32,181 nt of DNA from PVC group bacterium (GCA_945898015.1 CAMDGM010000040.1:1-32181), one strand, 5' to 3'; shown: positions 23,603-31,704, counted from the stretch's first letter. Numbers and translations: made by a program. Notes: a model not told the origin generated them from the letters alone.

Positions 23603-26263
23603 TTATGGGGTTATTGTTAAAACAGGAACATCTGTAATACGGGTGAGACTGAAAACACCGCGCACCTCCAGGGTGCGCTCGCTGCGCCAGGGCTTCGCCG
23701 TCGGCGGCACCACGGCCGGGACGGGCCCCGGATCGGCAATCACCGGCGGAGAACCGCCCGGGTTCGTTATCACGGTTTGCGGGGCGGTCGCGGAGGCGAC
23801 CTCCGCCACGCTCGCGCCCAACAGCGCATTGATGTTGGTGTAGCTGTTCCCCACGGAGCCCAAGGGCTTGGATTCAAGGAAACCCCCATTGGTGGGGCGA
23901 TAAACGAAATAATTCGTGGGCGTTTCGTTAGGGCCCATGCTCGCGGGCGCGAGATCGGAAAAAGTCACGGTGACATTCGTGACCCCGATCGCGCCGCCCA
24001 CATCCGACATGAGGAAGGTGGAGTTCGTCCGGCCCCCCCCCACCAGGAAAATGTCGAGATCACTGGGACAGGCATGCGTGAACTTATTTAATTGGACCCG
24101 CAGCCCCACGACGGTGTTCGTGATGCCCGACACCACGTTGGTCGATGGATACGGCGATGCACTTCCAACAGCCGGAATGACAATGCTGTTGGTCGTGGAA
24201 GACGAGGCGATGAAAGTGACCATTTTCACGTCCGTCTCCACCATCAGGGACCAGTTCGATATCGTTCCGGAGTACAGGGTGAAATCATCGTCCACATACA
24301 ACTTGAACACTCCATTCACTCCGCGTGTCCGTGCGCTCAGGTAATTGGTATAGGCCACGTATTTCGTCAACTGGTTGGTGTAGGCGATATATTGCGTCAG
24401 CTGGTTCGTGTAGGCGACATAGGTGTTATATTGGGCCAACTGGTTCGTGTAGGCCGGATACAGGTTGGTGTAGGCCACGTAGGCGTTGTATTGCGCCAGC
24501 TTGTTGGTGTACTCGGCGGCCGTCAGGGCTTCGCCGGCCTGGGCCGCGCGGGCCAGGCCCAGCACCGTGATCGTCTCGGCGTACGTGCCCTTGATGGTGC
24601 GGTCCCCGGCCTCGAAATCAGATCCATCGACGGCGGAAGGCGTGATGTTCAGCATCACGATTCGCTCCACCGTGTAGGATTCCCTGCCCCGGGCCACCAC
24701 GCTCTCGAACGAGGAGTCGAGGTTGTCGTGGTCGGGGTGATAGGTGTGCAGGAAGGGATTCGACTCCTGGTCCGCATAGTCCAGCGTCACGATGGTGGTG
24801 AGCGTGGTGGACCCGGTCAGCGAGCCGTCGAACGACCACGGCGTGTTCTCTTTCGTCCACGGCAGGTGGGCGGCGCTGATGCGGCGGGACGCGCCGAGAT
24901 ACGTGCGGTTCAGTGCCGATTCCCTGCTGGCTACGATCACGTTGGTTGCCTCATCCACGCCCACATAGATGCGCTGAAGGAGCGTGGCGTTCCCGGACGC
25001 CGGATTGTGCACGATCAGCCGCAACGGAAACGTGCTGGGAACGTCGCCCAGGCTGGTATTGGTGCCCGACACCACATACTGGCCATTGGCGCCCACCTGC
25101 AGGCTGTTCGTCGTATTAAGCGCATAGGACTTGATATACTGCCCCACCTGCGTGACCGCGGCCGCGCCGATCCAGAGGCCGGCGCTCGACGCCATCGTGG
25201 CCGAAACAGGGAACTCCACCTGGGCGTAACCCAGGGAATCCGTGAGCCGCAGCACGCCCGCCCGCAGGGAGCCCGCGGGGTCCGTCATCGCCGCGCGATT
25301 GAGGCCCAGCACCACCTCCACTTCGGAACCCAACGCCCCTTTCGCGGCCAGCGTCCACGTGCGGGTTCCGCCCAGCGGCAGGTTGGTGTACACATAGGTC
25401 AGGTTGGTCGTGTTCAAGTTGCCCCGGACCAGCAGCGGAGGCGCCCCCACAAAGGCCGCCTGCCCGCTCGGGGGCGCCTCCGAGGCCGACAGCCTCAGCG
25501 TGACGGTCAGATTGGTGCTGGTCAAATTGCGCAGCCGGAAGCTGCAGGCGTTGAGCGTTTCTCCGAAGGCCAGGCCTTTGGCATCGGATACCACAACATC
25601 AAACGGGGCGAAGTAGCGATTGAAGTAGGTGCCCGAACGGATCCAGTACGCCTGGCCGCGGTTGACCTTCGTCGTGCGCGCGGTGAATAAGCGCAGCGGA
25701 TTGCCCGCTCCCAACTCGCCCCCGGGGTAATAGTAAATCTCCGCGTTTTGCTGCAGTTCCGGGCATTTCGCCAGGAAGTTCTCGAACGTCGGCGCATTGT
25801 TCGTCGCCGTCGGGAAGCCCACGAAGTTCGCGCCCAGGGTGGTCCACTCGTACGACGGCGCCAGCGGCTTTCCCTTGATCGTCCAGGTGTAGGCGGGCAC
25901 GTTCGTGGCCACCTTCACCAGGTAGGCCGCATTGCCCGCGAGACGCTGCAGCGGCGAGGAGGCATTATCCGTGCGAAGCCAGTTCACCCACTGGCTGTTG
26001 GCCACGATCGGCTCCTGGGGCGACTGTACGAACTGCATCGCGGAGGGAGTCGGCGCCCACATCCACACCTCGAGGATAGGATTGTTGGTGTCGCTTCCCA
26101 CCAGGTTCGCCAGGCTGTCGTACGAGGGATCCACATGGAGATAGACCGCGTTCCAGCCCGCCTTCAGGCTGATGGACTGGGAAACCCACTGGGCGCGGAC
26201 GGGCAGAACGGAGGCCAGCAGCGCCAGTAGCGAAAGCGTGTAGGGGAATAGTTTCTTATTCAT
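23603..26263 (-). CDS. Exported P-domain protein with Tyr-Thr-Asn repeat tract
   Basis: An 886-aa protein starting MNKKLFPYTLSLLALLAS, a clear signal peptide. The start at 26263 overlaps the upstream stop as ATGA; the longer open frame to 26968 is only the shadow of the kelch gene. Residues 25-220 resemble exported PVC proteins with the SLKAGWNAVYLHVDPS and RGQAYWIRSGTYFN motifs. Middle beta domains follow. Residues 583-642 hold the repeat tract (YTNQLTQYIA, YTNQLTKYVA and longer units). Then come ARGVNGVFKLYVDDDFTLYS and SDLDIFLVGGGRTNSTFLM, both P-domain-like as in proprotein convertases. The end has NPGGSPPVIADPGPVP and WRSERTLEVRGVF. The block from the tract onwards recurs in the giant protein. 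It is probably a surface adhesin or a binding partner of the giant protein. Confidence 0.85.
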   Translation of the reverse strand: MNKKLFPYTLSLLALLASVLPVRAQWVSQSISLKAGWNAVYLHVDPSYDSLANLVGSDTNNPILEVWMWAPTPSAMQFVQSPQEPIVANSQWVNWLRTDNASSPLQRLAGNAAYLVKVATNVPAYTWTIKGKPLAPSYEWTTLGANFVGFPTATNNAPTFENFLAKCPELQQNAEIYYYPGGELGAGNPLRLFTARTTKVNRGQAYWIRSGTYFNRYFAPFDVVVSDAKGLAFGETLNACSFRLRNLTSTNLTVTLRLSASEAPPSGQAAFVGAPPLLVRGNLNTTNLTYVYTNLPLGGTRTWTLAAKGALGSEVEVVLGLNRAAMTDPAGSLRAGVLRLTDSLGYAQVEFPVSATMASSAGLWIGAAAVTQVGQYIKSYALNTTNSLQVGANGQYVVSGTNTSLGDVPSTFPLRLIVHNPASGNATLLQRIYVGVDEATNVIVASRESALNRTYLGASRRISAAHLPWTKENTPWSFDGSLTGSTTLTTIVTLDYADQESNPFLHTYHPDHDNLDSSFESVVARGRESYTVERIVMLNITPSAVDGSDFEAGDRTIKGTYAETITVLGLARAAQAGEALTAAEYTNKLAQYNAYVAYTNLYPAYTNQLAQYNTYVAYTNQLTQYIAYTNQLTKYVAYTNYLSARTRGVNGVFKLYVDDDFTLYSGTISNWSLMVETDVKMVTFIASSSTTNSIVIPAVGSASPYPSTNVVSGITNTVVGLRVQLNKFTHACPSDLDIFLVGGGRTNSTFLMSDVGGAIGVTNVTVTFSDLAPASMGPNETPTNYFVYRPTNGGFLESKPLGSVGNSYTNINALLGASVAEVASATAPQTVITNPGGSPPVIADPGPVPAVVPPTAKPWRSERTLEVRGVFSLTRITDVPVLTITP
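24341..24515 (-). repeat. Tyr-Thr-Asn repeat tract with units of 7, 10 and 13 residues
   Basis: Six aligned unit starts (24344, 24374, 24404, 24443, 24464, 24503) are spaced 30, 30, 39, 21 and 39 bp, all multiples of three. The protein consensus is YTN-Q-L-(A/T)-(Q/K)-Y-x-A. Tyr and Leu fall at 3- and 4-residue spacings, as in an amphipathic helix. Confidence 0.88.
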
Positions 26264-28872
26264 AATTTTCGATAGAAACTCCAGGCCGGTTGCGGTATCA
26301 GCCTCTGCAGAGTTGCGACGGGTTGGGTGCCGGACCAACCTCCAAAAACGATGATTTCCGTGTCGGACCACACCATCACCGACTGGCTGCGGGCCAGGGG
26401 ATTGCCCCCATTGCTCAAGGCCCGCCACAAATCTGTCACGGGATCGTAAGCCGCCCCCGTGGAGAGAACACCCGAAGCATTGGCCCCGCCCACGATCAGC
26501 ATCTCCGACCCGCTCCAGACGGCGGCATGGTCGTAACGGGCGGCGGGAGCGCTGCTTGAGGACAAAGCCTGCCACACATTGGCGGTGGCGTTGTAGGCCG
26601 CCCCGTCGTTCAGCGGGCTCTCGCCCGAGCGGCCGCCCCAGACGATCAGCCTGTCCGCCGTCCAGACAGCCGTGTGACCATGGCGCGCCAGCGGCGCCCC
26701 GGCGCTGTTCATGGCCACCCAGGCGGTCGGCACCCCATTTGAGAAAATCAGCTGCGCGCCGTTGGCAAGGTCGCCGCCGGCCCCTTCCCCGCCCCAGACA
26801 ACAAACCGGTCTCCGGCCCACACAGCGGTGGCGCCCATGCGCCCCTCCGGCGGGTTGGCCACGCTGATCGCCGTCCATTGATTGGATACGGGATCGTAAA
26901 GGGCGCCCGAGTTGAGCAGGCCGCCTCCGTTCAGGCCGCCCCAGACCAGCATCCGGCTGCCCGTCCACACCGCCACATGGCCGTAACGGCCTTCCGGCGC
27001 CCCGCTTGTCGTTACGGGGCTCCAGAGCTGCGTGCCGGAAGCGAACTTGCCCCCGGTGCCCAGGTAATTGTCACCCTCCCCGCAGCCGCCCCAGACGATC
27101 ATTTCCGTACCGCTCCAGACCGCCGTGTGCCGGCTGCGCGCAGCCGGGGACCCGATGGTTGAGATAGCGCTCCACGTGTCCGCGTCAGGACTGTACAGGC
27201 TGCCCATCGCCGAATAAGTGACGCCCCCCAGGCTGCCGCCCCAGATCAGCATTTCCAGCCCGTCCCAGACGGCGGTGTGGCCCGAGCGCGCCGACAGGGC
27301 GTTGCTGGAAGATCCGGTGGTCCAGGACGGCGAAGCCAGCGTCATGATCCGCTGATAACCGGACGCGATCAGGTTTGTATCCTGAGCATCCTGCGAGGCC
27401 AGCATGGTGCCCGCGGGCGGCGAATAAGCCGTGATCGACAGGTTGGTCAGGCCGGCGCCGTCGCCCACAAACTTGGCCGTAATGGTGCCCGCGGCAAAGC
27501 CGCCATCAGAGCTGTCGCGGCGGACAATTTTGCCAACCGTATTCGCGTTGGTGGCGGTATTGGCGGCGCTAACCCCGTTGGTAATGGAAGTCGCGCTCAC
27601 GCCGCTCACCATGCTGACCATGGTCGTGCCTTGCGGGCCGGTCACATCGCCCGCCAGTGTTACCTTGGCAAGGTTGGTCAAGCTGGAACCATCCCCAATG
27701 AACTTGACGGCCGACACCGTGCCGGCGGAAAAACCGCCATCAGAGCTGTCACGGCGCACGATTTTGCCCACCGTGTTCAAGTTGGTGGCGGCATTGGCGG
27801 CAGAGGAACCGAAGGCCACGGTCGCGGCAGCGAGTCCGCCAACCGAACCGACCACGGTTGCGCCCTGCGGGCCAGTCACATCGCCCGCCAGGGTTATGGC
27901 GATCGGCAGATTGGTCAGGCCGGAACCATCGCCCACAAACTTGGCCGTAATCGTCCCCGCGGCAAAGCCGCCATCAGAGCTGTCGCGGCGGACAATTTTA
28001 CCAACCGTATTCGCGTTGGTGGCGGCATTGGCAGCCTCGGTTCCATTGGAGACGGAGGCCGCGCTGACGCCGCTCACCCTGCTGACAACAGTCGTGCCTT
28101 GCGGGCCGGTCACATCACCCGCCAGTGTTACCTTGGCAAGATTGGTTAAGCTGGAACCATCCCCAATGAACTTGACGGCCGTCACGGTGCCGGCAGAAAA
28201 ACCGCCATCAGAGGTGTCACGACGGACGATTTTACCGGCCGTGTTCAAGTTGGTGGCGGTGTTGGCGGCGATAACGCCCGCGGCCACATTGGTGGCGCTC
28301 ACCCCGGCCACCGACCCCACGACAGTAGCGGTTTGCAACCCTGTCACATCGCCCACGAGGGATCCACTGAAGTTGGTCGAACTGGCGGGCGCCTCCGACG
28401 TGGTACGGGCCACCAAGGCGTAGCCCACGGCTGTGATTCGAAGGTCGGGTGACATCTTCTGGAAACCGCTGACCCCGTCATTCACCCAAATACGAAGATA
28501 GACCTCCGTGTTCAGGAAAGCGCTGGCCGGGATCGCAACCGTCATGCTGTCAATATTCGTATCCCCAAGGTTCACCGAATAAGCACCATGGCTGACCGCC
28601 AGAGAGACGGCAGGGCCCGACGGTTCGCTTCCGGTCGTGCTGGACCCGTTATGACTCCACAACGTTACCGGCGTGGCCAGCGGGGGAGCGATCAGGGCAA
28701 ACTTGAAGGCTACGGTTCCGGTGGAATTAGTGCCATTTACAGCGAGTTTACCCTGGTAACTGATAATACCAGGAACTTGCGCGTGGCCGTCGAACGCCAT
28801 CACGACAAAGCAAAAAGCAAAAGTCGCTACACGCCAAAACGGCTTTATCGATATAAAAATAAAGACCCCAAC
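26260..28872 (-). CDS. Tail-fibre-like repeat protein with C-terminal kelch propeller
   Basis: An 870-aa exported protein. The first module (ISYQGKLAVNGTNSTG ... RITAVGYALVARTT) matches the N-terminal domain of the collar protein in this operon. Residues about 163-481 are four near-identical repeats (LAGDVTGPQGTTVVS, NTVGKIVRRDSSDGGF, KFIGDGSSLTNL) of phage tail-fibre style. Seven kelch units follow, each like ARSGHTAVWDGLEMLIWGG, enough for one seven-bladed propeller. Start choice: GTG 28803 and ATG 28800 leave no signal peptide. The frame stays open to a TTG at 28872, adding IKPFWRVATFAFCFVVMAF and then DGHAQ, a normal signal peptide. No Shine-Dalgarno is seen at any option. First gene of the operon; its stop overlaps the next start (ATGA). 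Confidence 0.85.
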   Translation of the reverse strand, partial: VGVFIFISIKPFWRVATFAFCFVVMAFDGHAQVPGIISYQGKLAVNGTNSTGTVAFKFALIAPPLATPVTLWSHNGSSTTGSEPSGPAVSLAVSHGAYSVNLGDTNIDSMTVAIPASAFLNTEVYLRIWVNDGVSGFQKMSPDLRITAVGYALVARTTSEAPASSTNFSGSLVGDVTGLQTATVVGSVAGVSATNVAAGVIAANTATNLNTAGKIVRRDTSDGGFSAGTVTAVKFIGDGSSLTNLAKVTLAGDVTGPQGTTVVSRVSGVSAASVSNGTEAANAATNANTVGKIVRRDSSDGGFAAGTITAKFVGDGSGLTNLPIAITLAGDVTGPQGATVVGSVGGLAAATVAFGSSAANAATNLNTVGKIVRRDSSDGGFSAGTVSAVKFIGDGSSLTNLAKVTLAGDVTGPQGTTMVSMVSGVSATSITNGVSAANTATNANTVGKIVRRDSSDGGFAAGTITAKFVGDGAGLTNLSITAYSPPAGTMLASQDAQDTNLIASGYQRIMTLASPSWTTGSSSNALSARSGHTAVWDGLEMLIWGGSLGGVTYSAMGSLYSPDADTWSAISTIGSPAARSRHTAVWSGTEMIVWGGCGEGDNYLGTGGKFASGTQLWSPVTTSGAPEGRYGHVAVWTGSRMLVWGGLNGGGLLNSGALYDPVSNQWTAISVANPPEGRMGATAVWAGDRFVVWGGEGAGGDLANGAQLIFSNGVPTAWVAMNSAGAPLARHGHTAVWTADRLIVWGGRSGESPLNDGAAYNATANVWQALSSSSAPAARYDHAAVWSGSEMLIVGGANASGVLSTGAAYDPVTDLWRALSNGGNPLARSQSVMVWSDTEIIVFGGWSGTQPVATLQRLIPQPAWSFYRKL
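27430..28385 (-). repeat. AB-AB tandem repeat array inside the kelch protein gene
   Basis: Four units of about 77 codons alternate between two types: A (KFIGDGSSLTNL) and B (KFVGDGSGLTNL). The same-type distance is 468 bp (for example matching positions 27439 and 27907), and same-type copies are much closer to each other than A is to B. This implies that an A-B pair was duplicated as a block. Confidence 0.88.
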
Positions 28873-29000
28873 TAGGAAAACAGCTATTTCTTTTAATGTA
28901 TGCTTTTATGTCTAACCTATAGTCGGAGTTAATACAACCTATTTAGTAAAAATTTGTAGGAGAACCACAACAACCAAAGCCGTTTTCTATTTAAAACCCG
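28873..29000 (-). promoter_or_regulatory. AT-rich upstream region of the surface-protein operon
   Basis: This gap is far more AT-rich than the rest of the window. Weak sigma70-like pairs can be read on the minus strand (for example TTGTAT at 28937-28932, then TAGACA at 28914-28909 after 17 bp), but none is convincing. It probably contains the promoter of the six-gene operon; no terminator hairpin for the gene upstream is evident. Confidence 0.4.
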
Positions 29001-29894
29001 TTACGGGGCAACAACTTGCACCCGATAGAAGCAGGGCGTTTCCAAACGGGAATTACGCAATACAAAAACTCCCCCATTCCCCATTTCAGGCATGGCTCCC
29101 GACAGTTTCTCCCAGCCGCCGCCTTGCAAATTGGTGGTCGATTCCAGCATATAGCGCCGATTGGCGGAGGATGTAAAAAACACCAGGCTTTCGGAAACCC
29201 CATTGGATAAGCCGACAATCCTGAAAACGGAAGCGGGATTGGTCGGATCCAGATCGGCAATGTAGGCATACCGGTTGGCCTGCCCGACGCTGTTGGTAGC
29301 CGTGGCCACGCCAAGCGGGTTGTTGGTGCCGAACCATCGAACCTGCCAGCCATCGGGAATGCCGTCCGCCCCATAAATGCCATAGTTGTCCGGGTCGCTA
29401 TCCACCACCAGCACCTCGCCGACTCCGGTAACCCCGAAATATCGGCCCGTCACAAAACCCGTCGTGTTCGACCAAACCGCCGTGGCCGTGGCCTTCCCAT
29501 CAGGCGAAAGCGTTGCGATCGGAAACGCTGGCGTCACCCACACCAAATTGCTCCCGGCCAGCACCGAAAAGGTTCCGTCGTCCAACGCGGCGACGCCACC
29601 CGCCTGGGCGGACGCCCCCTCGTTTACGATCTTCGGCGCTATACGGACAACCAGCTGGGTCACCTCCGTCAGCTGGCCGATATACCCCGCTTGGGCCGTC
29701 ATCGAGCCATTGGCATTGGTCCAGGCGCCCACCATTCCCGCCACACGGCTATCCATGGAATAGTTGGCGCTCAACGCGCGCTGGCCCCCCGAATCAAAAG
29801 CCCCGCCATTTTCCAGGCTGGCAACGGCACTTACCGCAAACCCGAGCGTCACGCCCATCCAACCCGCTTTCGCCATGCTTCGCCGTATATTCAC
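29001..29894 (-). CDS. Exported hypothetical protein, 297 aa
   Basis: A 297-aa protein with a signal peptide (GWMGVTLGFAVSAVASLE). Residues 30-160 are beta-rich (RALSANYSMDSRVAGMVGAW and TAQAGYIGQL). An Asp-rich loop DSDPDNYGIYGADGIPDGWQ resembles the calcium-binding repeats of PVC exported proteins, and the C-terminus has RRYMLESTTNLQGGGWEKL. The latter is the same kind of motif as ILSSTNLATW in the 286-aa protein encoded at 12902-13762. A GTG at 29894 has GAAGGG about six bases upstream and is preferred to the ATG at 29876. It could belong functionally with the surface-protein operon 128 bp downstream. The precise role is unknown. Confidence 0.78.
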   Translation of the reverse strand: MNIRRSMAKAGWMGVTLGFAVSAVASLENGGAFDSGGQRALSANYSMDSRVAGMVGAWTNANGSMTAQAGYIGQLTEVTQLVVRIAPKIVNEGASAQAGGVAALDDGTFSVLAGSNLVWVTPAFPIATLSPDGKATATAVWSNTTGFVTGRYFGVTGVGEVLVVDSDPDNYGIYGADGIPDGWQVRWFGTNNPLGVATATNSVGQANRYAYIADLDPTNPASVFRIVGLSNGVSESLVFFTSSANRRYMLESTTNLQGGGWEKLSGAMPEMGNGGVFVLRNSRLETPCFYRVQVVAP

Positions 29895-29945
29895 AAAGCG
29901 CCCTTCACTAAGCCATACCCAATCCGGCGATCACGTCGAGCACGT

Positions 29946-31526
29946 CTATAACGTCATGCCAAACGCACGCGAAGCCTGTATTTCCTCGCCCATTTGACTG
30001 ACGAGAGCGGCGGGAACCGGCTTGTTCACCCTCATCATGACCAGGGACTGGCCGGACTGGATGCTGTGGGAGTGCCTCACATCTTCAATGTTGATGCCGG
30101 CCGAGGCCAGGGCCAGGCCCACCGCCCCCACCACGCCGGGGCGATCATCATATTGGAAATAAACCGTGTAGCCCTTGGGCTCGAAATACAGTTTTTCGAA
30201 CTCATCGATCCGGGAAATCATCAGCGTGTTTTCCGCCACCGTGCCGCGCACGCTCGCGCAGCGAAGGCTCTCCGCCCCCACGTTCGCGGTCATATCAATG
30301 GTGATGGAGTTGGCGAACCCCTTCCGGGAATCGGCCTTCCGGTTGCGGTATTCTATTCCCCGTTCTTTCAAGAACTGGCGGGCCGCCGCGGCGTCCATCG
30401 ACCGGTCGAATTCATTCCAGATCGCCGCCACGATCGGCACCAGCAACCAGTCGGCAAAGGGCTCCAGCGACCCATAAAAACTGGTTTCAATCAGCTGCAG
30501 CTTGTTCTCCCGGCCCACCAGCACACGCGCGACACGCCCCAAGGTGAAGGTCAGGTCGCCGAACGCCTTGTCCAAACCCTCGGGAATATCGCGGTTGACC
30601 ACGGTGCTGGTGATGCCTTTTTCGTCGAACTCCACGAGTTCCTCCGCCGCCCGGCGCGCGGCGTTCCAGTTGGCCTCGTGGGTGCTGGCCCCCAGGTGGG
30701 GCAGCATGATATCCGCAACATCGGCACAGGACTTCGGCCCCGGTTCGTCCTTGGCATACACGTCATTCAAAAACCGCAGCCGCTTGATCGGCTTGATCCG
30801 GCGCAAGGCGGCCTCGTCAATAATCCCGTTCCGGGCGCAGTTGATCAGGGTCGCGCCAGTCTTCATCCGCATCAGCAACGGATCCGACACCATGTTCGCA
30901 GTGTCCTCGTTCAACGGCACATGCAAGGTAATGAAGTCCGACTCCGCGAACAGCGTCTCGAGATTAACCAGGCTGACGCCGATCTCCTCCGCGCGCTGGG
31001 GAGCGATGACGGGGTCATAACCGAGCAGCCGGCAATCAAAGCCCATGAGCCGCTTGGCGACCAGGCGCCCGATATTGCCCAACCCCATGATGCCCACCGT
31101 CTTGCCCGCCACTTCGCGCCCCATGAACGCCTTTTTCTCCCACCCGCCCGACCGGGTATTGGCGTCGGCGGCGATGATATGCCGGGAATCCGCCAGCATC
31201 AGCGCCACCACCTCCTCGGCCACGGCGTTGGAATTCGCGCCCGGCGTGTTCATCACATCCACCCCACGGCGGCGGGCATACTTGGTGTCAATCGTGTCAT
31301 ATCCCGCGCCCGCGCGGATCACCACCTTGAGCCCCGGCAAGGCGTCAATCACGGCGGGTGTGATTTTCTCGCTTCGCACGATCAACGCATAGGCATCGGC
31401 ATGCCGGGCCGCCAGATCGGCAACGGGAATGCTATCGTCCTGGACAACCTCGTAGTGGCCATTATTGACCAGGATTTCGGCGGCAATCTTGTCGAGCTTG
31501 GTCGGGATCAACACTTTTTTCTTCAC
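29946..31526 (-). CDS. serA: D-3-phosphoglycerate dehydrogenase (long form with ACT domain)
   Basis: A 526-aa enzyme for the first step of serine synthesis, oxidising 3-phosphoglycerate to 3-phosphohydroxypyruvate with NAD. The nucleotide-binding motif GIMGLGNIG (145-153) ends its beta strand at Asp171. Catalytic residues are Arg232 (NCARNGIIDE), Glu261 (AKDEPGP) and His277 (LPHLGASTHEA). The C-terminal half has the intervening domain of long-form enzymes and an ACT domain (YDDRPGVVGAVGLALASAGI), usually the serine-feedback site. The usual ARGG is ARNG here, and LDVF is NDVY, both small departures. The GTG start has a perfect AGGAGG five bases upstream (31537-31532). Confidence 0.95.
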   Translation of the reverse strand: MKKKVLIPTKLDKIAAEILVNNGHYEVVQDDSIPVADLAARHADAYALIVRSEKITPAVIDALPGLKVVIRAGAGYDTIDTKYARRRGVDVMNTPGANSNAVAEEVVALMLADSRHIIAADANTRSGGWEKKAFMGREVAGKTVGIMGLGNIGRLVAKRLMGFDCRLLGYDPVIAPQRAEEIGVSLVNLETLFAESDFITLHVPLNEDTANMVSDPLLMRMKTGATLINCARNGIIDEAALRRIKPIKRLRFLNDVYAKDEPGPKSCADVADIMLPHLGASTHEANWNAARRAAEELVEFDEKGITSTVVNRDIPEGLDKAFGDLTFTLGRVARVLVGRENKLQLIETSFYGSLEPFADWLLVPIVAAIWNEFDRSMDAAAARQFLKERGIEYRNRKADSRKGFANSITIDMTANVGAESLRCASVRGTVAENTLMISRIDEFEKLYFEPKGYTVYFQYDDRPGVVGAVGLALASAGINIEDVRHSHSIQSGQSLVMMRVNKPVPAALVSQMGEEIQASRAFGMTL

Positions 31527-31561
31527 GCGTTCCTCCTGCCCGCAAAGCGGGGTGTAAAAGG

Positions 31562-31590
31562 AATTTAGCCGAACCCGCCTTCGCGATCAA
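31562..31590 (-). promoter_or_regulatory. Promoter of serA
   Basis: On the minus strand: TTGATC (31590-31585), exactly 17 bp, TAAATT (31567-31562). The transcript would begin near 31555, about 28 nt before the GTG. A small CCCGC-AAA-GCGGG hairpin lies between it and the AGGAGG site. Confidence 0.6.
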
Positions 31591-31630
31591 GCGCGAACGG
31601 CCTCCCCGCAACGCGCGGCTCGATGGATCG

Positions 31631-31654
31631 GCGTTAAGAGGGGCGTTAAGAGGT
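31631..31654. repeat. 12-bp tandem repeat between serA and the kinase-like gene
   Basis: GCGTTAAGAGGG and GCGTTAAGAGGT stand head to tail just upstream of the plus-strand promoter. Two copies could bind a regulator of either divergent gene; a chance duplication is equally possible. Confidence 0.45.
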
Positions 31655-31675
31655 CAGGATTTTGACGGGAAGGCC

Positions 31676-31704
31676 TTGACGGAACACGACCAAGCCCCTA
31701 TTGT
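31676..31704 (+). promoter_or_regulatory. Promoter of the kinase-like gene
   Basis: TTGACG (31676-31681), 17 bp, TATTGT (31699-31704), with a leader of about 40 nt to the ATG at 31751. A second TTGACG lies at 31662-31667 but has no matching -10. Confidence 0.5.

Noticed and set aside
24341-24515. CRISPR-like regularly spaced repeat
   Set aside because: Unit spacings vary (21, 30, 39 bp), always by multiples of three, and the tract is inside a coding frame, so it is a protein repeat.
26264-26968. N-terminal extension of the P-domain protein frame
   Set aside because: It overlaps the kelch repeats in another frame, is Arg/Gly-rich, and the ATG at 26263 begins a proper signal peptide with an ATGA overlap.
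22447-28872. Prophage remnant
   Set aside because: The collar and fibre-repeat domains have signal peptides and lie in an operon of exported proteins, with no capsid, portal, terminase, tail tube or integrase nearby.
29994-31568. 524-codon plus-strand frame opposite serA
   Set aside because: It is a shadow of the clearly identified serA gene, with no domain and low-complexity Arg/His/Gln composition.
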